Positions 11,341 through 23,118 are shown, counted from the stretch's first letter. The stretch is DNA of 64,000 nucleotides from Scolanthus callimorphus (GCA_033964015.1 JAWWUD010000059.1:558001-622000), one strand, 5' to 3'. Made by a program: numbers and translations. The notes: generated by a model not told the origin, from the sequence alone.

Positions 11341-11897
11341 CAGCCCTGAATGGATGCCAATACAATGTTGTTGTTTCTGTATTCACTAAATTAACATGCT
11401 ACCTATGCCAAAATGAAATTTTTGATCCCAGTTAGGAAATTCACACATTCCCACTCGGATCTCAGATTTAAGCTTCAATCCAACCTGAGTTTTCATTTAG
11501 GTCAGATATAAACACCTTGGGTATCTTAAATAGTCCAGTCTGGTATTATCTTCCCTCAGGGTCATACTACCTCCCAAACAGTTGGGATAACACAGGGGCG
11601 GAACAGCACCCTAAAAAGTGGGGGTGCCGAACAGGCAAAAAATGAAGTGTGCATGTAATTTCTATTTTCCATGTTTTCACCTCACATATATTTTGAAGAA
11701 AATACGTCACAATGTAATCTTAACCCCTACTGAGCCTAATGTCAGAACAGAAACAAAAACAACAAACAAAAAGGTTCTTCTGTTCCTTTTCTTTTTTACG
11801 TGTGAATACAAAAAATATATAGTTTCAAAAAGCTCAGCCCCCAACCCCAGTTAAAAATGTCAGCACCCACTGCCCCCGGGTCCACAGCTATTTAGGA
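11341..11897. other. Non-coding, nothing recognised
   Basis: No supportable gene. The stretch between about 11,460 and 11,600 might be further decayed LINE sequence, but I could not show it. Confidence 0.3.
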
Positions 11898-11900
11898 TTA

Positions 11901-12755
11901 GGCTGCATTCATTATGTATACTACAGGGGGGGGGGATTTTTTTTGACGATGCAAAATTTTCAGATCCCCCCAAGGCACAACATATTTTTTACGAATCCCC
12001 CCTCTTAGTCAAAAGGAAAAAAATATGCCCCCCCCCCCCAAAAAAAAAAATTTGTTTTTCAATTTATATGTCGAGGTAGGGTTGCGGGGGTTGTAGGGTT
12101 GTTACATTTTTTCCAAAGATGCAGAACAAGGCTCATTGATAAAAAAATACAAAGCGTAAAAATGCAAATAAAAATCCTAGGTGGCTGTACTCTTTTGTGT
12201 GTAGTGACTTTCTACCGTGATCTGGTGCGCTCCTCGATTGGAGCCTTACTACACATAGGCTGAGTATCATTTATTTTGTATTTGATTGTTTGGTTTTTCC
12301 GTTGTGCACGCGAAGCGCGCCACAAATTTGGCAATGAAGCTACAAGATTATTAATCAAAAGTCCAAAGGCGTTTTTGTCTGGCAGGACCTTGAGGAATTG
12401 TGGTAAAACAAGAAGGCCTTGTCTGATTTTTTAAGTTTATAATTCTTTATTCGCGAAGCGCGCAGCTTTTTTCAACATTTCAGTTGAAAGAGGGTAAATA
12501 CACGAGAATAGTAGTGCAAGTGATATTTCTTCAGGAGGTTCAAACTCGGTGTTCAACAATTGAGCCTTCCTTCATTTACTATCAAACTGCACAACCTTGT
12601 CTTAAATATATTGCCATAAAAATATGCATCCCCCCTTCATGTTATGAAAAAAACTTGGCATCCCCCCTTTTCGTGTTCCTAAATTTTGAGATCCCCCCTC
12701 AAAATCCTCTGCCTGCCCCCCCCCCCCCCCTGTAGTATACATAATGAATGCAGCC
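11901..12755. mobile_element. PIF/Harbinger-type MITE, 855 bp, TTA target duplication
   Basis: Terminal inverted repeats of about 35 bp start GGCTGCATTCATTATGTATA and run into a G-run at 11,901; the matching C-run end closes at 12,755. The element is flanked by TTA on both sides (11,898-11,900 and 12,756-12,758), the three-base duplication typical of PIF/Harbinger elements. The interior has several C-runs and no transposase. Its ends resemble those of the MITE at 49,094-49,985. Confidence 0.8.
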
Positions 12756-12758
12756 TTA

Positions 12759-13817
12759 CAGTTTAGTGTTTATATTACCTAGGTACTAGTTTTATGTTAC
12801 AGATGTACTGTACCAGTGTTATTATGATGCACAAAAACGAAGTGTTCAATAATAAAATTCAAATAGGGAAACCTTTGTTTTTTTGGGGCATAGAAACATT
12901 AATATGGAACAGAATAAAGTGTTTTGCCAAAAGCAAGGTAAATACAGTGGTGACCCACTCCTTAATTGCACCAGTGCCCCCCTCCCCCCTCGATAAATAA
13001 TGACCGGTCCCTAAACAGCAGGAAGTTAGCAGCGAAAAGAGATTAGTTCATCAATAAGTACACTGCACGTAAAATTGCCACTCTGACAGTCTACAATCCA
13101 ACATGGGTGCAAATAACAATAGGATTACCGTAGTTTTGTAACTAAGTTTTTGTTTCCTTGAGTTATTAGACTCAATTTCAGTTTTCTACTTCTTAGACAT
13201 GTCAACTTGTGAAATGCAGAGAAGAGAGGCATGTGGTAGCAGGAAAACAAAAACAAATGACATAATTTTCCGATCCTTACCGTGTTTTCTAGGAGAGGAA
13301 ATCCAGAATTTCGAATTTTAGGCGAGGAAAACCCGCATAACCCGCAGTTGTGAGAGGAAGTTGGCAGGTGCCAAAAATACTAGCTTTGCCTCGAAGTCTT
13401 GCTTTTCTCTTCTAGTTTTCATTTTTGTGACATTCCTTCGCTTTCCAAAACATGACACAACTCGGTCGTTCGATCTTGGACTACTAATTAAATAAAGGTT
13501 TCTGTTCTGTTCTAAGTTAACTTAAGTCAAATCCTATAAAGTTACTCCTTTCCGATCCTGCCCATTCGCGAGCCGTCTCGGATTCAAACTATCAAAATGC
13601 AATGTTCGATATACACAATGAACAGCGACGTTTACCTTTATTCCTGTGTGTAGAAACAACTTTAGTGTATCCTGCCTGAACTCCCATCTCCCTAGAAATT
13701 ACAAAGTGAGTTTAAACAACTCGCAACGGCCGCCATTATTAACTTAAGAACTCGTCTCCCCTCACACTTTATTTCTCCTACTTATCAAACCGTATCGACT
13801 AACACTTAACTACCGTT
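12759..13817. other. Non-coding flank of the MULE
   Basis: No ORF with recognisable content. One or more exons of a minus-strand host gene could lie here if the possible exon at 23,584-23,997 is real, but none could be identified. Confidence 0.3.
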
Positions 13818-13827
13818 ATGTGGAAAT
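13818..13827. repeat. Target site duplication, left copy of the MULE
   Basis: ATGTGGAAAT lies directly outside the left inverted repeat and is repeated exactly at 23,433-23,442. Depending on where the terminal base is assigned the duplication is 8 to 10 bp, which fits the Mutator superfamily. Confidence 0.9.
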
Positions 13828-14141
13828 CGGCAGGTCCAAAATGCAGACCAGAAAATGCAGACTGAAAAATGCAGACCAGAAAATGCATACCGGAAAATGC
13901 ATACCAGAAAAATGCAGACCGGAAAATGCAGACCATAATATGCAGACCTATATAGATTGACACTTACCTAGTCACTATCCTTTTTACTGATTCTAGTCAC
14001 TATCCTTACTGATTCTTTGTGTTAGAAGCGCTGTAGAATCGCTAGAATCGCATCGATAAGCTGCCATGTTTAATTTATGCAACTGGGGAGAGTTTGCAGC
14101 TCTTATGCCACAGGAAACCCACACCTTTCTTCATTCGAAAT
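13828..14141. repeat. MULE left terminal inverted repeat
   Basis: It begins CGGCAGGTCCAAAATGCAG. Within the first 120 bp are about eight copies of a nine-base motif ATGCA(G/T)ACC spaced 14-15 bp apart, which look like transposase binding sites. The inner portion contains CACTTACCTAGTCACTATCC and a segment around GCCATGTTTAATTTATGCA. A diverged second copy of the inner part follows outside the repeat, at about 14,139-14,310. Confidence 0.92.
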
Positions 14142-15118
14142 GCAGACCTTTATAGATACACTTACCTTAAAAAATATTTCAAACAGTTTACAGATGCGTG
14201 ATATTTCCTCTTCTATTGATTGCTCTGTTTACCAATTCAATAGACGACATCTTTAATTTATGCAGCTAGGGCTGGGATAGTTAGAAGCCACAGGCAACCC
14301 AAAACAATACATGCTTCTAGCGATGTACTCGCATAGGCTCCCTTTGGCTATTGTGTGGAGAATTAACGGTAAAATCCTATGATATCTCTTTTTTTGGAAA
14401 TTGAGATATCATAGGATTCAAGTCTATTCAAAGCGTTCAGTGGGTAGATTCCGCTTTTTTCGTGCTATTTTCTTAGCGGAATCTAGCCTAGAATCTAGCC
14501 TAGATTTCTGTATTTTATAGGATTACTATTCAAAGCTTCAGGAGACGGTCTCCTGAAGCTTTGAATAGTAATCCTATAAAATACAGAGAATGTATGTAAA
14601 TCACGAGAAAATATACGATGGAAATTTAAAATCACGATTTACTGATCTCTCGCTCCCTATACAATAAAAGCAAATATTTTCGCAGGTCTACTTATCTTGG
14701 CATGATCTGTATGAATCTTTGTGTCTAGATGATGTCATTTCGGCCGACTCGGAGTAGTTCGAGCCCCGCTGTTGTACTCTGAGTCGGCTCCGAGTCTACT
14801 TTTCACGTCTGTGTAAGGGCCCGAGGAACTCCGAGTCGGCCTAAATGACGTTATAGACACGACAATTGACAGATCATATGATGGAAGTGACAAAACTGCG
14901 AACATATTTGCTTGGTATTCCCTGCAAGAATGGATCTTTCGCCGAAATATTTGGCAGAGTTAAATATATCTATAAGAGGTAGTAAAATGATTTGAGGATT
15001 AATTAAAAATATTATATGTGTAAATTTTGAGATCATATTCAAACTGTCGGCTCTGAGCCGTCGATTTGGCTCAAGCGAGAGAGAGATCAGCAAAAAGGGC
15101 TCACATCCCCATAATTTC
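14142..15118. other. MULE left internal non-coding region with palindromes
   Basis: It contains a diverged duplicate of the inner TIR (to about 14,310). It also has a 16-bp-arm hairpin at 14,373-14,418 around GATATC, a 79-bp palindrome at 14,508-14,586, and a looser inverted repeat at about 14,721-14,858 with arms containing GGCCGACTCGGAGT. No ORF. Confidence 0.7.
14508..14586. repeat. Perfect 39+1+39 bp palindrome inside the MULE
   Basis: The left arm starts CTGTATTTTATAGGATTACT and ends GGAGAC. A single G is the centre, and the right arm is the exact reverse complement. Such a long gap-free palindrome could extrude as a cruciform. Confidence 0.95.
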
Positions 15119-15242
15119 CGCAGATTTCAAGAGAAGTACAACTAGATATTATTGTAGAACAGGTTTTTATTCGTGATTTTTATTCGCAGATTTCAAGAGA
15201 AGTACAACTAGATATTATTGTAGAACAGGTTTTTATTCGTGA
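15119..15242. repeat. Tandem duplication, 66-bp period, downstream of the MULE transposase stop
   Basis: Two copies of a unit starting CGCAGATTTCAAGAGAAGTA lie head to tail at 15,119 and 15,185. They sit just past the transposase stop codon in the direction of transcription, so they fall in its 3' UTR or terminator region. Confidence 0.9.
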
Positions 15243-15258
15243 AAAGTGCTGGGCAAAA

Positions 15259-17861
15259 CTAAAGGGTGATACCAAACTCATTTTTAAGAAGTTCCTTGTG
15301 AAGCCGCCCTAGGGTATTATTATACCCTTCAGGGATCCGAACATCATCAGCAGAAACGGAGTCCACCTTCATCAATAGGCATTTTTTCTGCGGGTGGTAG
15401 TAAACGAATTCACGTTTTGCAGTAAATTTCAAAATTCCTTGTGCCCTATAGCATCTTATTTCTTTTCGCCTCAGAACGATGTCCCAGGGTGCAGGTGGAG
15501 GAGGGTGCGATGGGCTTTGCCTCAGAGGCCCCGTACAACCATAGCATTTCGAGGCCTTTGTATCTTTCAGCCAAATAGCCACAAAATACTTTTTTTCATC
15601 GTGTTGATGCGGAATCGCGATTCCACTGACCCGATTTTCACAATTGGAAACATCTCTTTGGATAGGTTGGCTGCGTTTTCTTTTGGGTACAGGCTTTTGT
15701 CCAGCTCTTTTTGGTGCGTTTACTTGAATTTGTTTTGCAAGGTTTGGGCTCCATTTAGAAATAATAGCCCTCAGGGTATTTTCCTGATATGCCACGGCGA
15801 AGATATGGGCACATAATTTTCTGAGCTCAAAACCCTTATAGTCACAAGACATTTCCTGCCAGTGTTTGGTGCCTGTCACAAGATGGGGAGCCTTCTCGTC
15901 GGTCAAGGATAGCACAACCTTTACACTGGAACCAGGGGCATCACGGACACCATTTTGTCGCAAAATGTTATCGGCGTTTTGCCATGAGGACTTGAACATT
16001 GAAGGAAGACCACTACCATCAAAACAGCCAAGCCGGTTTGAAGTAGGTGGACTTGACAGCACAGGGGTGACCTTCGTTTTGGACTTGAATCCTGCGTCTA
16101 TGAACTTCATGTGGAGTTCTTTTTCCTTCAGTGACATGTCTCTCCACTCACTCGGGGTCTTCTCGTAGTGTTTAAAGCCATCTGCAAGGGTATAAGGCCC
16201 AGTGTTGATAACAGCGCGCTGAATATTTCTCCGGCATTCAGCTGTTATCTCCTGGTAAATTTGGACCATTTCAGCGAGAGAACACCGGACATCGGCTTTG
16301 CCTGAAGTACAGGCATCGCTTTTTATCTGCCGAATTCTTTTTTTTACTCTATCATTCATACTTTCAGAGCTATTGTTAAAAAAGAAATTATCCCCTAGCC
16401 CTGCTTTTCGCCGAATGCTTATCAACATTTTTTCCTTCATAGATAACGAAATATTTCGACAGAAATAGTTGTAAAATAAAGGAACAGTTGCGTTCCTAGC
16501 AGCACACTCGCGCTTGTTCCATATATCCTGTAGTGCTGCAAGTTTGTTGTCAAAGTCTTCCCTCGATTCGGAATCTATGAGTCCTTTCTGGCATTTACGA
16601 TCATCTCCAAAAACGTCACTAAGAAACTCTTGCTTCTCTTTGCCGTTATTCCGAGCTCAGTCATTTTTGATTTACAATTGTCCTCCACGTGTTTTTTGCA
16701 TGCAAGCAAAGTTGCAATAGGGAAAGGTTTAGTGAATCCCTTGTCAATGGCCGGGTCTCTGTCTGAGCCAATAAACAAAATGTTTCTTAATTCAGGTTCC
16801 AATTCGGTCAATGAATTTCCAAAATATTGAAACGCTGGAGCGTCAATCTTGGAATGTATCATAGCTGGCCCTGGCATTGTGGGGTGCTTTCCACTTTGGC
16901 GATCTAATAATTTGGTGTGCGTATAAACGGTCGGCGTTAAGTAGCTCGATTTTGAAATGTTAAATGTCGTGTCAATACCAACGATAGATGGTTCGAGAGG
17001 ACTAGTGCACAATTCTTTCATATCTCGTACCTGCCCACTGTCCGCCAATACCATTCGAAAGGCGGGTGCCACCTGAAGAGAATGCACAAAGTTCTGGTTA
17101 TCCGAGTTGGCCAAATCGATCAATTCCGCCATTTCGTCGTTTTCAGACTTTTCCCGCAAGGTGGATCGCTCATATTTAACTTGTTTCCGTCCTCTTGGCA
17201 AGTCCGAGACCGCTTTCATGTTAGCGAGACCCCCTTGCTGTTGGTATGTGACGTCGAAAATTCTGGAAGGACCAGCCTGGGAGTTGTCTGCGGCACTGCG
17301 AATGGCATCCTTAACACTTGGGGCAGTAGGGATGAATGGCTTTTTGTTCCGCCTTGCGTTACCGTGAGGGGCTATTTTTATTTCCACGGGGGGGCCATCA
17401 AAAGAGTACTCCATACACACTAATTCCTTCCGACCATTTTCATCAATCACTTCCGTAGTTCTTCGTTTGAAGGTTTTCTCCTGCGTATGTTTCCAATAGG
17501 TAATTTTCCCAACATAAAGTGCCCTTCTTTTAACTCGGTTCGATCGATATCTTTTTTGTCTACTCTTTCTATGCTTTCTATGTCTTTTTTCTTGAACGTG
17601 ACAAGATAGGGTTTGAAGCCAAGGTTTCGAAAGCTTCCCAGATCGTCGTATCGGTAGTCATCAAAGTTGTTAAGCTTACTTGCGTCGATAATAAAAGTGG
17701 CATTTTCTGCGCATGCAATCGGTCTTTCTTGACAGATCCGTGAGGGATCTGGTACTTGTAGTTTGAGGATTTTTGCCAATTCATTTAGGCTACAGTTATC
17801 TTTATCCTGCGAGTAATATGGTGTTCGTGAATTCCCCTTGTACAACTTTATAGTAGTAATG
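15259..17861 (-). CDS. MULE transposase (last exon of the OTU-transposase gene), two frameshifts
   Basis: The exon starts at 17,861 after a CCCTCAG acceptor, in phase 2 with the preceding exon, and ends at the stop at 15,259. Its N-terminal part (about 17,480-17,861) has a small domain with ENATFIIDASKLNNFDDYRY. The middle has PHGNARRNKKPFIP and DLPRGRKQV, then the DDE-type core with GIDTTFN near 16,975 and FIGSDRDPAID near 16,757. The C-terminal part has a SWIM-like zinc segment (a Cys, then LCAHIFAVA) near 15,800. It would cut at the terminal repeats. Frame is lost near 17,490 and again near 16,655; between and after these points the reading frames are open and sensible. The frameshifts could be mutations or sequencing errors. 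Family assignment to MULE is from motifs and the element ends. Confidence 0.82.
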
Positions 17862-18180
17862 CTGAGGGAAAAAAACGTTACAGGAATTGATTATCTACCA
17901 TGATGATGCCTAAAAGAACTTGCATTACTATCAAAGCAGATAAAGTTTCAATGGCCAGTTCAAGCCTATGGGTTGCAAATTTCTATCACCTGACGTCCAA
18001 AAAGTTGTCACTTGACCTAGACGTGATGTCTTTCGAGCCAATCTAACAGTCAGTGCTTAGTCACATGTCAAATTGTTGGTCATCACGTGATAATAAAACA
18101 GCGATCCGTGGGCGCGATTGAAACTCTACCTGTTTATATAGTACGTCAAAAGCTGGACGAAGAGCACCTATTTCACTTAC

Positions 18181-20968
18181 TCTAGTTGTGATTTGCCAGA
18201 TGTGAGCACCTTTGTCTCCTCGCTAGAGCTGTCACTTTCCTGCTAAAAATAGGATACATGAACAAATACTGATACATATATACTTTTTTTCTTAGTCGCG
18301 ATAAAAAACAGACCCGCGATCACATGAGCTTTGATGCAAAATTTAAGTTTTAGAGGGAGCTATCTTCAATCGAGCAATCAGTCAAGATTCGTCCTAAAGA
18401 TCGTCTACGATATGCCAGTCATCATCATTATCACAGTTCATCCAATACATCCTTTACAGTGGTCAAAGTGACTTCACTCTGACCTTATAACTATGACTGT
18501 GTTGCATTTTTCCATTTATTTTATATAACAAATCACCTGATTCGTCACGTCTGTTCACCAAATTAAAGACTCGTGATAAGTCCCGAAAAAAAAATGTTCG
18601 CGACAATAAAGGAGAATAACAAATAACAAAAACATACAAATAACAAGACATTTTTCGCTGAGCAAATTTGTTCCATTTTACCTCGCTACAATCGCTGTCT
18701 TTGCTGAACATTGGTAGGTCAAAAGCAATATCATCACTTTTCTCAACGGGGCACCACTTCTTTGTAGGAGCTCTATTTTTCTTGCTTACATTGTGCTGAG
18801 GATTTTTTAAAAATATTAAGAAAATACTTCAATTTTTAAATCTGAATAGAATAAGACAAGACAATGCTGTGAATTGTCCTAGAACTTCCGTTCTCTCGCG
18901 GCCTCTGTTTTACTGTTTTACTGAATCAATATATATATATATACAGTGAGTGGAATCTCCAAGTGAGAAGTCATATATTTGAGACGCCCCTATCAAGGGC
19001 TCCATATTTTCTGGCTTAAAAAACATCCGTGTGATTCTCACAATTTCGCGATTTGCGCTGATATTACTGGGTTGTACGCTATTGAAAAATATCAAATATT
19101 TCATGTACTTAAATGTACTGAACTCTAATGCAGTGCCAGCGGTTTTCTGTAACAGGCGCACGGGTCCAGTTCTCGTGGTTCTGGACTATAGGGGATCTCC
19201 AGGATGTCCGTTGAACACAGATCATGCCAATTACACACTGCTTCTTTTTGAAAACGTGCTTCCCGTTGAAAACAGGTTGCTAAGCCAGCTAAGCAAAATG
19301 CTTTCAGCACTCCCAACCAAGAAACGTTTCGTTCGCTAGAGAGGCGGAGAACTGCTTGTAGCATCCAATGTGGGAAAATTTGGCGAGCGTTTTCTGGCGT
19401 TTTTCCCAAAATAAGCGCTCATTTTAAAATTTTCCATGTCCTGCGATTATAACTTGCCTTTGGTTTTCTTTTTCTTGTACTGTCGGAGCTGCTATCACTA
19501 TCCAGGTCGATCACCTCAGGCTCCGTTAGCACATTCTGCAACAAACAGCACGAAAGCTATAAATAATCATGTATCCGAACAACATTGATATTATTTATAC
19601 TTCTTTTGATGATGGTTTATGGGCATTGTCTCAATAGACCTTCCTCGGCTTGGGCGTAATGTTTTCGTGTTTGGAATCGATGCAAAATCTAGCATTCACG
19701 CAATGCCCACAAATGATTACCTTGCTGCAGTCGAAAGGGTCGAACTTTCTTCCCATGAAAATGCTTATTCCAGCATTGTATTCCTCCTCGCCGTCATCGT
19801 CCCAGCTTTCGAACGTCGCATTGCCTCTCTAAAATCAATATTGAAAATGGAAGGAATCGGGTTGACAGGCAGTGAGGTGGGTGTACATAAACAGCGGCCT
19901 TTGTTACCTGCTTTTTGAACCAGCGACGCATATGTCCCGATGAAGGCTTGACCTTGCTGCTGAGGAAAGCAACTTATTATTATTACAATTTTGCTAAGAA
20001 TGAGTCAGAACCTGTTTACAGCTGTGTTCACAGCTATCTGTTATTTGTATTGAAATTTGCAAATAAATTGTCTAATTCGTATGCCCATTACCGTTTACGA
20101 TGAGGTGCTTTTTCAACATCACTGGCAGAGTCGTCACTGGAGCTTGTTAAAACCAAATGCGGCTACAAATAAGATTTTTTGGGCATTAGTACTTAGGGAA
20201 AGGAAACGTGGATAAAGCTGCTTCATACTCACCTCTGATGTTTTGCGCTTCTCTCGTTGCTGAACATCTTTCTCAATTCCATCTTTCTCGATTCCATCTT
20301 TCTCGATTCCATCTTTCTCGATTCCATCTTTCTCGATTCCATCTTTCTCGATTCCATCACTGTGAAGATGGCAGGTAGATCTAAGAAACCCAGACAAGTG
20401 CGCACGGATTACTTTTCCGATTTAAAGCGTGCGCGTTTAGTACCTACCATATTTGGCTGACGCATAATCGGCGCAGGGGGTAATTAGTAAACTTTCTCTT
20501 CAAATTGCAATTTACAATCACATTTGCAAATGGCCAATATCTAATTAAAAATGTGTGGTTTAACAAAATCCTACTTACAATCGATGGTCTTACTGTCTTA
20601 CATTGCTACACAAGACACAAAGAGGCGAGAGACTTGCGCCGCGTCTGTTAACTGGCGTGCGTGCGAATGAAATTCAAGTGCAGGAGTGGCGAAAATACAT
20701 TGTTATAAATTGCAAGAGGAATCACCTTCTGGGGGTCCATTCGTCCTCGTCAGCACTAATGACAACTATATCCGCTTTGGCCTAGAAAAAAAAAATATAT
20801 CACCAAAATCTGTACGTTTACCGAAAAATGTCCTACCAGGTTGCATGCACGTCTGTGGTTTCCCACAGGGGGAAACTTACCCCAGTCGATCGTTTCGATT
20901 GCAGAGTCTCATTTTCATCCGCTACGGGCACTACCAAAACCGGGTCTCTCCTTTCATTTTCTACGTCA
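18181..20968 (-). CDS. Nine short acidic linker exons of the MULE OTU-transposase gene
   Basis: Nine exons were found by splice sites and phase: 20,881-20,968; 20,726-20,781; 20,233-20,359; 20,092-20,162; 19,908-19,959; 19,721-19,828; 19,458-19,535; 18,682-18,795; 18,181-18,242. Every junction from the first of these to the transposase exon is in phase, which is strong support for one transcript. Products are acidic and serine-rich (SSSDDSASDVEKAP, DLDSDSSSDSTRKRK, QESDSSSEE) with basic patches, so the linker is probably disordered and may hold nuclear localisation signals. One exon encodes six tandem DGIEK units. The exon ending at 19,458 uses a GCAAGT donor, an uncommon GC-AG intron. I see no known domain in the linker. 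Confidence 0.65.
20260..20359 (-). repeat. 15-bp in-frame minisatellite (DGIEK repeats)
   Basis: Six tandem near-identical 15-bp units, each read as DGIEK on the minus strand, fill most of this linker exon. The count probably varies between copies of the element. Confidence 0.9.
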
Positions 20969-21127
20969 CTGGCGAAAGAAGAATAGAGGCAAAGGTAGAT
21001 TAAAATTAAAGTAGAACTAGTTAATGTTCCATGTTTCATTGTTTTGCTCTCTGTAACATAAATCGTGAATAGACTGAGCGAGAAAGTAAGTCAGAAGGCA
21101 ACAGAGGGGGCGCAGCATGCCCCAAAG

Positions 21128-21184
21128 TGTGTGTGTGTGTGTGTGTGTGTGGTGGGTGGGTGGGGGGGAGGGGGGGGGGGGGGG
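21128..21184. repeat. (GT)n run followed by G-run in the intron after the OTU exon
   Basis: About 25 bases of alternating GT are followed by TGGGTGGG and long G-runs. This lies inside the intron that follows the OTU exon and could form Z-DNA or G-quadruplex structures. Apparent ORFs across it are low complexity. Confidence 0.9.
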
Positions 21185-21198
21185 CAGTCTAACCTTAC

Positions 21199-21650
21199 AT
21201 CCACGCTGCAGTTCACAAGGGCGTCAAAGTGGTCGTCGTTGGTTCGCAGGACCTTGCACATTAACACTTCTTGCCCGCTTCTTTCAGGTTGGAAATCAGT
21301 TTCGATTATGGTACTGCCTTTCCCATCGTCTTGTTCCCTCACGTCAGCTACCACTATTCGAATTTCCAGCGCACTGGCCAGAACCTTTAGTAGAACATCT
21401 ACTATTTCTTGGTTAAAAACCTTATAGACTTCATATTTTTTAAACTCATTCTCCAGGTCCTTTCCAAGAAAAAACTCCCCGTAATACTCCTTGTTCGTCT
21501 TGATCTCCGTACGGCAGAGATCGAGAAGGTCGGGGATTGTCTCCAGTCTTCCAAGCTGGCTTTCTATGCTGGCTCTGATAGCGGATAAGAGGCAGTGGCC
21601 ATCCGATCTACATTTGGCTACTTTGAAACTCTCTTTCTTGAGGTAGTGTT
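21199..21650 (-). CDS. OTU-family cysteine protease exon within the MULE
   Basis: The exon starts after a TTTCTGTAG acceptor and ends at GTAAGG. It encodes 150 residues that match the OTU (ovarian tumour) fold. Near the start is RSDGHCLLSAI, holding the Asp and catalytic Cys of the DGxCL signature. Near the end is NDDHFDALV, holding the catalytic His in the usual H-aromatic-D context. Spacing of about 120 residues is normal for an OTU domain. OTU enzymes cleave ubiquitin-like conjugates. In a transposon the role is unknown; it might process the fusion protein or reverse host ubiquitylation. The exon ends in phase 0 while the next exon I found needs phase 2, so either one small exon is missing or a 1-2 base indel is present. 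No upstream first exon with a convincing start codon was found. Confidence 0.78.
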
Positions 21651-23118
21651 CTACAGAAATCTTTAGGCTTAAAAAGGGGAAATAGCAAGATTTTATTTTC
21701 AGATAGTGATATTATACAGCGATGTATAGGCTGAGTTTGTTACGGTCTCTAAAGAGACGATCGTCCTCGATCAAAAAAATATGGGAGTTTCCCAAGGGCG
21801 TTATGTCGCCGCGAGTTTATGCGAAATAAGGAACCATTGTGCACCACCTTTACAAGCCTAAGCCCACGGGGAAGGTAAGGTCACCCTAATGACAACTCCG
21901 GCTCTTCAAACAAGAAACGCACCCCATTTTCGAACACCTTGATCCGCCTCTGGAAAAAGACGCGAATTCACGAAAAATGCGAGTTTGTGATGTAACTTGT
22001 TTTTCAGTGAGTTCACAGTAATTAATCAAGAACAAAGGTCGATTTGTAAAATTTTGAAAAAGGTCTATTTTGTGACTTTTGAATGAACCTTTTCCCAATA
22101 CGAAAATGGCCGCCGTAATTTATTGGGAACCTTTCCCCCCTTTTCCATCGCATTTTACATACGCCCAGCCAGCAGGAGCGGGTTATCACGAGTTCCAATG
22201 GCCGCCTGTCAAGCCTCTCGTATATTACGAAACTTAAGCTGATGGGGATACCTGAGGACCAAATCTGGCGCCGTTGCTGTTATTTTATGGTTGTTTTATC
22301 TGTTATATCTCACACGGGGGTTTTACTTTCGTCTCCGATAAGACACGCAGGAATTTTCATACCGATTACATTCTTTTAGATTTGCCCTTTACTACAAACA
22401 GAAGAAAACTGCAACTACGATCCACTATATTTTTTGGTGCTTTTGATACAAAATATCACATATAAAAGACATTACAAACTTCCTTACTTGGGGCACGGCA
22501 ATATGAGCTACAATTGATACAATTGATATGGGGGTGCTTACACTGTTACAAGAGGCAAGAGAGCTAATGGCCAAAAAGAGCTACAGGGGCCAAAAAGAGT
22601 TCTATTTCCTATTGCTCATATTGTGCTTATGAACCTTATGTGAATACGTATACTACTGACGCTGCTGTTGCTACTACTACTACTGTAGTACAAAATATCT
22701 ACTTCTGTAGTTTAATCTGCCCGCACGTGAAGGTGAAGGGTTATCCAAGTCATTGAAGTAAAACGGCGGCTATTCGCCCTAACCTTACCTAGGTGGCTAT
22801 GTTCACAGAACCACTTAAATAACAATTCGTTTACTACTGACGATAAGAACATTGGAGTAGGAAAGAGTGCCAGCCCTCGTGAATTATTTTAAGCCTATGT
22901 TGTAATGGCATCCAATGACAATATATTGTATGAGATAACAGAAGGGAGATGTGAACTTTTTTACTTTTGAGCTCTCTGCTGTGCACTTTTCTTTTCTACA
23001 AGAGGTTATTATGTCAACAACAATGATTTTAGGGGGCATTGAATTGTTACAAAACTTACAGAGTACAAGTCGATGACATTTTGATTCCCTCACTGACCAA
23101 CACGTGAAGCCTGTTCCG
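21651..23118 (-). other. MULE right internal region, likely promoter and 5' exon(s)
   Basis: This lies upstream of the OTU exon on the coding strand. It should hold the promoter and first exon, but no ORF with recognisable content was identified; the minus-strand frame at 21,886-22,098 looks like common repeat DNA. Confidence 0.4.

Noticed and set aside
19125..19409. 94-codon minus-strand frame in the MULE as a further exon
   Set aside because: The exons on either side already join in phase without it and its content looks like repeat DNA.
20881..21199. Direct joining of the OTU exon to the first linker exon
   Set aside because: The phases do not match (0 against 2). A missing exon or indel is needed, so the join is left open.
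21091..21427. Glycine- and cysteine-rich ORFs over the GT/G-run
   Set aside because: They are translations of simple repeats in an intron.
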